Assembly (NCBI GenBank): GCA_006383075.2
Contig: SMNH02000003.1
Coordinates: 302,496-366,495, forward strand
DNA: 64,000 nucleotides
Direction of reading: 5' to 3'
DNA from: Kordia sp. TARA_039_SRF
GTDB lineage: Bacteria; Bacteroidota; Bacteroidia; Flavobacteriales; Flavobacteriaceae
Position 1 is the stretch's first letter; each line of letters opens with the position of its first letter. Below the pieces are notes generated by a model, which saw only the letters and a program-made list of their open reading frames with translations, did not search any database and was not told the DNA's origin. The translations under genes were made by a program, and so were the position numbers. Positions 38,656 to 45,862 of the stretch are shown here, piece by piece.

Positions 38656-38871
38656 CTAAACTTCCAGAGCCGTATTAAATTCCTCTCTGCTTAAACCACT
38701 ATATTTATCTTTCTTGGCTTCTTCTGCGAGTGCCTCTAAAATTTTCTTGTGTTCTTCTGGAACTTGGTACTGTGGAAGCTCAATCAGACCTAACTCAATT
38801 TTGAGTTCTTCAACGCTCTCAAAATGAGTTTTAGAAAGTTTTACATCGCCGCCAATCGTTATTTGTACCAT
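38656..38871 (-). CDS. Probable antitoxin upstream of truncated ParE-like toxin
   Basis: 71-residue protein with a basic/hydrophobic start and an acidic, helical C-terminal half (EEHKKILEALAEEAKK, then SREEFNTALEV), as in antitoxins of ParE/RelE systems. It ends one base before the toxin start. No family motif is certain, and the call rests on size, position and composition. Confidence 0.55.
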   Translation of the reverse strand: MVQITIGGDVKLSKTHFESVEELKIELGLIELPQYQVPEEHKKILEALAEEAKKDKYSGLSREEFNTALEV

Positions 38872-38955
38872 ATTTTTATAATACTTATGACAAAACGAAA
38901 AGCAACTGCCAATATTTGGCTTTTCTAAATTACTGAGATTGGATAAAAACAGGAG

Positions 38956-38987
38956 CTAAAAAAAGCCCCATTTTACAATGAGGCTTT
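38956..38987 (-). terminator. Rho-independent terminator
   Basis: Read on the minus strand: an 11-bp stem AAAGCCTCATT/AATGGGGCTTT (one G-U), loop GTAA, then a T-rich tail. It lies directly downstream of the minus-strand gene ending at 38993. Confidence 0.85.
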
Positions 38988-38992
38988 GTTAT

Positions 38993-39562
38993 TTATTGTT
39001 TCGTTAACGTCAAATGTGATGGTATTTTAAAAGGCCAAGGGTCACTTTCTCTCCCACTTGCCCAAAAAATATCCCATTTTAATTGTGGATTACAACCCAG
39101 CGTCGTACACGGCAAATATTCTAGATTTAAAGTTGGTGTCATGCTTTTACTATATGGAATATTTGTAGGTTCAAAATAAGTAAGAGATACTTTATTTGGC
39201 GTATCTACAAAGATAGAACCTCCCGAAATTTTATGCTTTATATCTTCATTTATACTATTTAAAGTGTTGTAGATAATGGTTCCATTTTCCGTGTACTTGA
39301 ACCTCGCATAAATCTCATCAGAATACGAACCTGAATAATCGACATGCTGATTCAAATAGAATGTAACGATAAGTTCCTTCGTAGCATCTTGGTATTTCCA
39401 TGTTCCAAGGAATTTATTCAAATCACCGTTTATATCTTTATAATAATACACTATATTTTCTTCTTCATCTAAAATTCCTTCTTGTGTTAATGGAACTATC
39501 TGCTCTTGAGCAAATAAAAGACTTGTAAATAAGCCACAAATTATTGATATTATGTTTTTCAT
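38993..39562 (-). CDS. Secreted flavobacterial hypothetical protein (DUF6705-like)
   Basis: 189 residues with a Sec signal peptide at residues 1-18 (hydrophobic IISIICGLFTSLLFAQ, cut likely after FAQ). The mature part contains LGTWKYQDATKELIVTFY, which recalls small secreted Bacteroidota proteins annotated as DUF6705. That name is from memory and not checked. Ends 6 bases before a good terminator. It follows a lipoprotein gene with 19 bases between them, probably one transcription unit. Function unknown. Confidence 0.7.
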   Translation of the reverse strand: MKNIISIICGLFTSLLFAQEQIVPLTQEGILDEEENIVYYYKDINGDLNKFLGTWKYQDATKELIVTFYLNQHVDYSGSYSDEIYARFKYTENGTIIYNTLNSINEDIKHKISGGSIFVDTPNKVSLTYFEPTNIPYSKSMTPTLNLEYLPCTTLGCNPQLKWDIFWASGRESDPWPFKIPSHLTLTKQ

Positions 39563-39581
39563 ATTATTTCGTTTTTATTTT

Positions 39582-41153
39582 CTATTCATCACAGAGCCAG
39601 CCTGTAATTTCATTATTTTCTCCTATAACAGCTCTTAATACTTTTGCTTCAACTTTAGTGCCACCAATTTTCAGCTTATTCATAAACTTATTGAATTTGT
39701 TTGCCACATCATTTAAACAATTAGCATCACAAACTTCTCCAGCATTTTGATTTATTTTGTCCCAATCTTTAAGAACCTTTTTATTAAAACTTTTTCTAAA
39801 TTTATCTTCCGTTTTTGTATCCTGCAAAGCATTTAAAGCAGCTATAGCTTCTTCAGGTTTGATAACAATAGCAAAAACACCAGCTTCGGTCATTACAATT
39901 TGCGTTACTTCATTAGCTAGTAGAGGATTGTTATCTTGAATATACTTAATATTTTTCATCAACTCAATTACATCCTCATCTGAAGGCACAGGTGCATTAA
40001 AAAATGGCTGGGAACTTACAGCTGCATTATAAAACTTTGTTTGATGAATATGTACCGAAAGAACTTCACTTGCCATGTAGTCTGGTTCATAATCTAAACT
40101 ATTTCCATCACGTGTACTCGGATATCTCGGTGTATATTGATTTAATCCTGTTTTTGCAAAACGAACCCCATCTTCTTTGTAATTACTAGATAAATCAGAA
40201 TGAATTCCCAACTTTAAAGCATCTATATGCTCTTTTACCGTTTCATTATTCACAAGATTTAACAATCTTTGTTTCTGCTCTTCACAGTTTATCTCGTCAT
40301 TTTCTTGTGGTTCTCTTGGCGTCAAAACAGTCGTTTCATCATCTTCGCATGGGTTCTCAATGGTGGGCACGCAACCATCATCATCAAAATTATCATTTGG
40401 ATTTACATTTCCTCCACTGCCCCCGTTTCCTCCAGTATTGGTAGTATCTACAGGGTGGCTGTTAGTGTCGTCTCCTGATGTAAGCTCTGGCGGACACGCT
40501 CCATAATGCACAGTTACCACGTAATTCCACGAAGTACCATTTGTACAGTTTGGGTGTCCTTCATAATGTCCTTCATTTCCTAAATTACATTCCCAGTCAC
40601 CACTGATACCAGTTATGCACTGACTAGACGATTTAGCGGCGATTGCATCAGCTATTTCTTGCTCAGAAAATATAGTACCTTGAGCCTTTACTTCGCCCAC
40701 AAAAGGCGCTGAAGTATCAGACAGCCAGCTGTCAGAAGGCGTGTACTCCAAAATTCGCATAGAACGTAAGGTATTATCGTAATTAATACCTAAAACAAAG
40801 TTATAAAATTCATTTTGTTCTGTCTGTGTTCCAATTCGAAAAGTATAAAACGTAGCATCTTCTCGCTCAATCATGACAATCTCGTCAGTCATAATCCATG
40901 CTTGGTCACTTGCATCTAACGTTTTTTGCTGTGTTTTATTTCCTTTACGATTTCCTTCAAAAAGAGAGCTTAATGATTTATATTCAGCAATACTCCCTAA
41001 TTTGAGGTTTAGTTCCTGTAAAGAGATTCTCTTTACCTTGCTTTCTTGACTTGCCTCTATCTGCGTATAGACAGATTCTTTTTCACATGATATTGTCGCC
41101 AATAAAAGTAAAAAAAGGGCAAGGGTTACTCTAATACAATGTTTAATATTCAT
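39582..41153 (-). CDS. Lipoprotein, unknown function
   Basis: 523 residues. Signal peptide with lipobox at ATISC (Cys about residue 23), so a membrane-anchored lipoprotein; Cys is followed by EKES, compatible with surface export in Bacteroidota. The middle has a Cys-containing segment (CITGISGDWECNLG, CTNGTSWNY, HYGACPPE) and a Gly/Asn/Asp-rich linker (GGNGGSGGNVNPND). The C-terminal half is helical with acidic and lysine-rich stretches and three Cys. No enzyme motif is recognised. Upstream of and probably co-transcribed with the 189-residue secreted protein. Confidence 0.75.
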   Translation of the reverse strand: MNIKHCIRVTLALFLLLLATISCEKESVYTQIEASQESKVKRISLQELNLKLGSIAEYKSLSSLFEGNRKGNKTQQKTLDASDQAWIMTDEIVMIEREDATFYTFRIGTQTEQNEFYNFVLGINYDNTLRSMRILEYTPSDSWLSDTSAPFVGEVKAQGTIFSEQEIADAIAAKSSSQCITGISGDWECNLGNEGHYEGHPNCTNGTSWNYVVTVHYGACPPELTSGDDTNSHPVDTTNTGGNGGSGGNVNPNDNFDDDGCVPTIENPCEDDETTVLTPREPQENDEINCEEQKQRLLNLVNNETVKEHIDALKLGIHSDLSSNYKEDGVRFAKTGLNQYTPRYPSTRDGNSLDYEPDYMASEVLSVHIHQTKFYNAAVSSQPFFNAPVPSDEDVIELMKNIKYIQDNNPLLANEVTQIVMTEAGVFAIVIKPEEAIAALNALQDTKTEDKFRKSFNKKVLKDWDKINQNAGEVCDANCLNDVANKFNKFMNKLKIGGTKVEAKVLRAVIGENNEITGWLCDE

Positions 41154-41247
41154 TCGGTTTTAATGATTTATATCAAAAATAAAAATATTTCTTTTATCGA
41201 AAGAAAAAACTTAATAAACGTTTTATTTTTACTCTGGGAGTAAAAGG

Positions 41248-41285
41248 AATCTAAAGCTTCTCAGATGTCTGAGAAGCTTTAGATT
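41248..41285 (-). terminator. Perfect 17-bp inverted repeat, probable terminator
   Basis: Arms 41248-41264 and 41269-41285 are perfectly complementary around a 4-base ATGT loop. It sits between the lipoprotein start and the end of the DUF2958-like gene. The minus strand continues into CCTTTT, a weak U tract. A role as a protein-binding palindrome cannot be excluded. Confidence 0.6.
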
Positions 41286-41301
41286 GAGAAAATTTCTGAG
41301 G

Positions 41302-41598
41302 TTATTTAATTACCTCAGAAAATCGTTTTTCTTCAAAATAGATATCTCGCTCAATGCCAAGTCCAAAGGGAAGTTTTACAGATTCCATATCTACCAGAGA
41401 AAAAGTTCCCCACTCATCAAACGCAAATCCTGTAACGTATCCAAAGAAGATTTTGTCTTCTGGATTATACTCCGTAGCGTACCATGTGCCACTTCCGCAT
41501 GGATTAAAGAATTTGGCGATAATGATTGGGTCGTCAACATGTTCTTGTGAGCCGACTTTTTGAAAACGATCTTGTATTGCTTTTGTTAAGAGTTGCAT
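41302..41598 (-). CDS. DUF2958-like protein of a mobile element
   Basis: 98 residues from ATG at 41598 (MQLLTKAIQDRF). The longer upstream in-frame extension runs through the structured leader and is rejected. The sequence has the DUF2958 pattern: DDPIIIAKFFNPCGSGTWY, DKIFFGYVTGF, EWGTFSLVDMESV, LPFGLGIERDIYFE. The family is common on conjugative plasmids and ICEs but its function is not known to me. A conserved leader hairpin lies just upstream. Confidence 0.8.
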   Translation of the reverse strand: MQLLTKAIQDRFQKVGSQEHVDDPIIIAKFFNPCGSGTWYATEYNPEDKIFFGYVTGFAFDEWGTFSLVDMESVKLPFGLGIERDIYFEEKRFSEVIK

Positions 41599-41604
41599 AC
41601 TAAA

Positions 41605-41722
41605 AAAATTAAAAATTATGCACAGCTTCAAGTTCTGTTGGCTCTCATGGCAAGGAGGAACTCGTAAGAGGTAAATCCTTGTCCATGAAAAGCCCATAAA
41701 GAACAAGCTTAGTGCGTCATTT
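41605..41722 (-). ncRNA. Structured leader, CAAGGA/TTCCTCCTTG family (copy 1)
   Basis: Minus-strand leader of the DUF2958-like gene. Outer stem AAAAATTAAAA with TTTTTAATTTTT; middle stems GCAC/GTGC and AGCT/AGCT; then GGCT-TTCATGG with CCATGA-AGCC; apical stem CAAGGA with TCCTTG. The apical loop carries GTTCCTCC. The same architecture with different stem sequences precedes three or four other minus-strand genes here. Confidence 0.65.
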
Positions 41723-41758
41723 TAATTTTTGGATGCTAACTGGAAAAGCATGAATCGT

Positions 41759-43198
41759 TTATTTAGGAGTTATTACATATTCGAATCTAAATTCGGATTT
41801 TTGAGGCTCACATTGTTTGGTTGGCGGATCTACTCGAATACGTTTTTTCTTTATTGCTTGAGAAACACTACGCAAAAGATCTCTTTTCCAGCTACCCTGT
41901 TTATCATCACCATTTCGATCTCCATTGACCGTTGCAAATCTTCTGTCTTGCATGTAGCTTATCTCAATTTTTTTGTAATTGCCTTTTTTATCAAAGAAGA
42001 TGAAAATATTCGCTTTTACATTACGAGCGTAATCCCTCAGATATGATTTTTTAAGTCTTTCTACTGCTTTTAGAAATTCAGGTTCATTAGTTATCGCAGT
42101 CTCTAAGTACGTTTGTACATCTGTTGTATTACGCTGATTATTGACGATTAAAACCGCTTTTTTATCTCCTTCCTCACAGTTGAGTTTGGTGTACCATGTA
42201 TGAATTGGCTCAATCTTATAGGTATTTCCACCAGAAACTACAGCTCGTAAATCTTGGAGAAAAAATAAATACTTGTTGCTTACTTTTTGTTGTTTAAAGT
42301 GTGGAGCTTGGCTACGAGGCACACGTATTTCGTATCGTTTTTTATTGTATTTGTATAACTGTTTTGCGTCTTGTATTTCTACGACCAGGGTGAATATTTC
42401 CTTTTCAGCATTATACTCCATACTTTTGATGTGCGCTTGATTATGAGGTTTGAGTGTTGGCGGATATTTTTTAATAAAAGCATTTGTTTTCGCTTGTTTC
42501 TCAATTTTACTTTTATGCCTTCTGCATGTGCTAAGAGCTTCTTTGAAAGAAACACCGATATTCTTACTTCGTTCTTGGTATTTTCTTGTGACTTGTAGTT
42601 CTAATGCAACATATTTTGCAAATCGCTTTTTAAATTCTTGCTGAGTTTCAAACTCTGTTTTTCTCTTTTTTAATGCTCCATGCTCAGAAACTAATTGCTT
42701 TAACTTTCTCGATTGGGCTTTTTCATTCTGTATATGCATAAACAGAGGAGAATAGTAAGGTCTTGCCTCTTGCACAAGGGCAATACTTTTAGCATACGAC
42801 TTTTCTACAATAGACTTATAAAGATCAATTTCAGATGCTAAGACAAGGTTTGCATTGGTTACATAATCCTTTATCTGAAGATTATCCGATTCAAACTTTA
42901 ACCTTTGTTGTTCGTCTTCTACCGCTTTTAGTGTGGAGAACTTATAATCTCTTTCGAGAATTTGTATGTATTTATCTGCTTTCTTGAAATATCGTTCGGC
43001 TGATCTAAAACTATTCTGACCAAGATAGTAGTAGCCTATATTATAATAGTCATAAAGAGCTATCCCAGATCGCGTATTTCCATTATCAATATTTTGTACT
43101 TGTTTACTCGTTAAAAGAGTTGATTGTTTTTGTGCTTGGGCTGGAATACTTAAAAAGAAAAAGAGCATGAACCCTAAAAGAAAAGAATTTTTCATCAT
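41759..43198 (-). CDS. Secreted protein with TPR-like helical N-half, unknown function
   Basis: 479 residues with signal peptide 1-23 (FLLGFMLFFFLSIPAQAQ). The first Met pair is at 43198 and 43195. Mature residues about 45-90 (YDYYNIGYYYLGQNSFRSAERYFKKADKYI) look like one or two TPR-like helix pairs. The middle is a long Lys/Arg-rich helical region. The C-terminal third is beta-rich and ends with FRFEYVITPK after a basic IKKKRIRVDPP. No enzyme signature recognised. The leader at 43302-43430 resembles the structured leaders found here. Likely periplasmic. Confidence 0.7.
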   Translation of the reverse strand: MMKNSFLLGFMLFFFLSIPAQAQKQSTLLTSKQVQNIDNGNTRSGIALYDYYNIGYYYLGQNSFRSAERYFKKADKYIQILERDYKFSTLKAVEDEQQRLKFESDNLQIKDYVTNANLVLASEIDLYKSIVEKSYAKSIALVQEARPYYSPLFMHIQNEKAQSRKLKQLVSEHGALKKRKTEFETQQEFKKRFAKYVALELQVTRKYQERSKNIGVSFKEALSTCRRHKSKIEKQAKTNAFIKKYPPTLKPHNQAHIKSMEYNAEKEIFTLVVEIQDAKQLYKYNKKRYEIRVPRSQAPHFKQQKVSNKYLFFLQDLRAVVSGGNTYKIEPIHTWYTKLNCEEGDKKAVLIVNNQRNTTDVQTYLETAITNEPEFLKAVERLKKSYLRDYARNVKANIFIFFDKKGNYKKIEISYMQDRRFATVNGDRNGDDKQGSWKRDLLRSVSQAIKKKRIRVDPPTKQCEPQKSEFRFEYVITPK

Positions 43199-43301
43199 AT
43201 ATGTTTTTTTGTGCTTTTGAGGTTCTAAAAAGCGATTTTTTTAGGATAAAAGATGAGAAAAAAAGCAGTATCAAAAAAGGTGTGAACCCCAAACTAAATC
43301 A

Positions 43302-43430
43302 GCTAGTTCGGGTCTCGCCAGAAACCTAAGAGGACTGAAATAGTAATATGAGGAAACACACCCAAAAAAGATGCATTGCCTTACTATTATCTTCCTCTTT
43401 TATATTAACTCTGGCGAAGTTTGAACTAGA
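43302..43430 (-). ncRNA. Long stepped hairpin leader (probable copy 2 of the leader family)
   Basis: The only structure I see in the 416-base gap 43199-43614 apart from a terminator. Four nested stems: CTAGTTC/GAACTAG, TCTGGCGA/TCGCCAGA, AAGAGGA/TCCTCTT and ATAGTAA/TTACTAT, enclosing an apical loop that contains TTTCCTC on the minus strand. It lies about 100 bases upstream of the secreted protein gene. The core is more divergent than in the other copies. Confidence 0.55.
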
Positions 43431-43547
43431 GAGTAAAAATAGTAACACGATTGTTGTTACGCTTATATGATTTGTTTTATATGTTTCTTATAAATACAGT
43501 TTTGTGTTTCTGATATGTAAAGATAGATTTTTTTCTTGTTTGTAGGA

Positions 43548-43584
43548 ATAAAAAACAAAAACCTCGTTCGGATGAACAAGGTTT
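43548..43584 (-). terminator. Rho-independent terminator
   Basis: Minus strand: AAACCTTGTTC / GAACGAGGTTT (11 bp with one G-U), loop ATCC, tail TTTTTGTTTTTT. Follows the gene ending at 43615. Confidence 0.85.
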
Positions 43585-43614
43585 CTTTCTCAAATGTTTT
43601 GTACAATCTAAGGT

Positions 43615-44043
43615 TTACAACTCAAAAGCAATGAGTTCTTTCTCAATTTCGCTTTTGCGAGTTTCAAGCGTTGCTTTTAAATGATTTGTCACCAACGTAA
43701 TCAAATTCGAGTTGGTCGTTTTAAACGATAAATTCTGAGAATCCACGATTTCAAAACGTACAGACTCGCTTTGGTTGTACTTAAATTTATTAAGTTCCGT
43801 AAGCGTACTGTTTAAGCGTGTTCGCTGTTGTGCCAAGCCTTTCATTTGTTCAAGCTTTTCCAGCTTGTCTTGCAAGTTTACTACTGGTGTTTCAGCAGGT
43901 TTTGTGTGGGTTTTTGGCGGTGTTTTGCTTGCAGGGGTTGTCTTTTGCCCTACCGCTTCTTGTGCCAGTTTTTCCTGTACAGCTTTTTTTGCTGTAGTTG
44001 CTTTTTTGGTACTTCCGTTTTGTGTTTTTGCAGTTACTGCCAT
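43615..44043 (-). CDS. Ala/Lys/Thr-rich mobile-element protein with helical C-half
   Basis: 142 residues. The first 55 are low-complexity and basic (TKKATTAKKAVQEKLAQ, PPKTHTKP), likely disordered and possibly DNA-contacting. Residues 56-142 are predicted helical with QDKLEKLEQMKGLAQQ and ending ETRKSEIEKELIAFEL, suggesting a coiled coil. I recognise this type from Bacteroidota conjugative elements but know no function. A strong terminator follows. Confidence 0.65.
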   Translation of the reverse strand: MAVTAKTQNGSTKKATTAKKAVQEKLAQEAVGQKTTPASKTPPKTHTKPAETPVVNLQDKLEKLEQMKGLAQQRTRLNSTLTELNKFKYNQSESVRFEIVDSQNLSFKTTNSNLITLVTNHLKATLETRKSEIEKELIAFEL

Positions 44044-44150
44044 AATTAAAATTTTAAATGAAACATAATTTTACTGTGTCTGATAGCCGTTATATTTGAG
44101 TGGTATCAAACACAATGCGACAAAGGTTGCGGCGGCTGAAAAAGCAAGAG

Positions 44151-44198
44151 AGAAGTGATATTTTTTCGATAAAGCGAAGCCGAAAAAATATCGCTTCT
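44151..44198. repeat. Near-perfect 18-bp inverted repeat in gap
   Basis: Arms 44151-44168 and 44181-44198 (AGAAGTGATATTTTTTCG against CGAAAAAATATCGCTTCT, one mismatch) with a 12-base loop. Flanking AGCAAGAG and CTCTTGC extend the symmetry. It lies about 110 bases upstream of the minus-strand gene at 44043. It could be an untranslated-leader hairpin, a terminator for upstream transcription, or a binding palindrome. Confidence 0.7.
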
Positions 44199-44338
44199 CC
44201 TGAAAAGGCTTGCTCTTGCAAAAGCGATGGCAGAGCAACTATCTTTGCATGGGTTTGTATTCCACGTATAAGGGCTCTTTGGTACAATTATATTTTCATT
44301 GGATTTTTGGATAGTGATAGTAAAAAGATGAAGAAGGG

Positions 44339-44719
44339 CTATATTTCAAGCCCAAGTTCTAAAGCTAACTGATAAGCAGTTTCTTCAAAGGCAAACCAAG
44401 TCATAAAGTTTTTTAAATCACCTCTTATAGCTAGAGGTTGACCAATTGAATCTTCATAATCATATCGAAGATTTTCTATATAATCATAGTATTGATCGTA
44501 GAATCTATGAGTTTGAGAATAGAAACAAAGGGAGCTTATCCATCCAGAAACACAACCATGTTTCAGTAAACCTTCAAAGAAAAATGCTACTTCATTATCG
44601 TTTATATCTTCACTGAAAATCAGAGCTTCGTTTGCTACATAAGCTTTTAGAGTCGATGATTCACTTGAAATAATCTCTTTAAGTTTTAGAACGAAACTGG
44701 TTTTTTTAGACGTATTCAT
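44339..44719 (-). CDS. Hypothetical mobile-element protein
   Basis: 126 residues from ATG at 44719 (MNTSKKTSFVLKLKE). The upstream in-frame ATG at 44746 falls inside the outer stem of the leader hairpin and is less likely. Acidic, helical protein with EDSIGQPLAIRGDLKNFMTWFAFEETAYQLALELG at its end (split here by helices). Reminiscent of small proteins carried on flavobacterial ICEs. No motif identified. Confidence 0.65.
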   Translation of the reverse strand: MNTSKKTSFVLKLKEIISSESSTLKAYVANEALIFSEDINDNEVAFFFEGLLKHGCVSGWISSLCFYSQTHRFYDQYYDYIENLRYDYEDSIGQPLAIRGDLKNFMTWFAFEETAYQLALELGLEI

Positions 44720-44734
44720 GATAAAAAGAATTAA

Positions 44735-44847
44735 GGGTAAATACATCTAGCGTCAGATTGTGAAAGGCTCAAAAATCAAGGAGGAACTCACAGGAAAATC
44801 CTTGATTTTTGAGAAACTGAAACAATAGCTTAAAAATGTATCTACCC
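44735..44847 (-). ncRNA. Structured leader, CAAGGA/TTCCTCCTTG family (copy 3)
   Basis: Minus strand: outer stem GGGTAGATACAT/ATGTATTTACCC (12 bp, one G-U) and a perfect 15-bp inner stem CTCAAAAATCAAGGA / TCCTTGATTTTTGAG. The loop contains TTTTCCTGTGAGTTCC. It ends about 15 bases before the start at 44719. This copy has the longest uninterrupted inner stem. Confidence 0.75.
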
Positions 44848-44913
44848 ATTCTTTATCATGAATATTAGAAACATTAAAATTTAGTATCGTTGAATGAATC
44901 AATCGTATTCGAT

Positions 44914-45597
44914 TTACTTAAAACCGTTATTGTAATTGTAGGCTTGCTCAGCACTGTTTATATATTCAATTTGTGGCACGCCTGTTTTGAGTAATGTTCT
45001 ATTCACTACAAAAGCACCTTTGAAATTATTCTTTGGATACAAACTATCATCGGCAATTACGATTCCATGAATACCATGATGCATGAGATTAAGGGCTGCC
45101 ATTTTAGTACACATGAAATCCAGATCGACTAAAAAATGGAAGTTCCCCAATGATATAGCATTGGATGCCAAGGAAAAACGTCCGCTACCGCAACAAGGAT
45201 CACTAAACGTTTTACAGGTTTTCGATTTTGCAATTTGCACCATCAAATCACAAACTGACATTGGCGTAAAGAACTGTGAAAGATTCTTTTGTTTTGATAA
45301 TCCGATAAATTCATAAAATGTTCCAAAGAAATCATACCATTTCGAGTCATCTTGAATTTTTTCACCTAATATCTTGATGACTTCATACATCATAAGGGTA
45401 AACTTCTGACGTTCTTCTGAAGTATAACGGTTTTGTAACAATTCTGTATTCAGCGGATAATTAAAACACCAAGCATGAATGTAGAGATCAAGAAAATCTT
45501 CAAAAGCGTAATGTTTTCCATGACTCCGTGAGACAGATTGAAAGAGATCATAAAATGCTTTAAATTCGCTAGGTACATATGTCTTTGCTTTGCTCAT
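44914..45597 (-). CDS. N6-adenine methylase-like protein lacking the NPPY motif
   Basis: 227 residues. A helical N-terminal part is followed by the HsdM-like QFFTPMSVCDLM and SAM-binding motif I in FSDPCCGSGRFSLA, so the fold is that of type I-type N6-DNA methylases. Where NPP(Y/F) should follow IVIADDSL, the sequence reads AFVVNRTLL, so the catalytic tetrapeptide is absent. The protein is also short. It is probably not an active methyltransferase. A leader hairpin precedes it. Confidence 0.8.
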   Translation of the reverse strand: MSKAKTYVPSEFKAFYDLFQSVSRSHGKHYAFEDFLDLYIHAWCFNYPLNTELLQNRYTSEERQKFTLMMYEVIKILGEKIQDDSKWYDFFGTFYEFIGLSKQKNLSQFFTPMSVCDLMVQIAKSKTCKTFSDPCCGSGRFSLASNAISLGNFHFLVDLDFMCTKMAALNLMHHGIHGIVIADDSLYPKNNFKGAFVVNRTLLKTGVPQIEYINSAEQAYNYNNGFK

Positions 45598-45613
45598 TGT
45601 ATTAAGTGGATAA

Positions 45614-45726
45614 AAATTAAATATGCCCTGTCTCTAGCTGAATGAATGGAAAAAACACAAGGAGGAATTTGAAAAAGCATTCCTTGTGTTTTTTGACTGT
45701 TCAGCTATTTTTGGCGTATTTAATTT
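45614..45726 (-). ncRNA. Structured leader, CAAGGA/TTCCTCCTTG family (copy 4)
   Basis: Outer stem AAATTAAATAC-GCC with GGC-ATATTTAATTT (14 positions, one non-pair on the minus strand, G-U on the plus), middle stem AGCTGAA/TTCAGCT, inner 14-bp stem AAAAAACACAAGGA/TCCTTGTGTTTTTT. The loop carries AATTCCTCC. It ends 17 bases before the methylase-like gene. Stem sequences differ from copy 3 while pairing is kept. Confidence 0.75.
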
Positions 45727-45807
45727 TGGGCTTTAGACAACGAGGGAAATAAATATATTCTAGTTTTGGATTGAAGATTACCTTTCAAGTTTAGAATTTA
45801 GACCTGC

Positions 45808-45835
45808 AAATTGTTCTATTTTATTAGAACAATTT
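45808..45835. repeat. Perfect 11-bp inverted repeat downstream of serine recombinase
   Basis: AAATTGTTCTA / TAGAACAATTT with a 6-base loop, 28 bases past the recombinase stop. No clear U tract follows. Terminator or recombination-site palindrome are both possible. Confidence 0.55.
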
Positions 45836-45862
45836 CAAAGTTTTATAATTATTAGAAGTCAA

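Noticed and set aside
41302-41706. 134-residue version of the DUF2958-like protein
   Set aside because: The extra N-terminal residues translate the structured leader and do not fit the family; ATG at 41598 gives the expected start.
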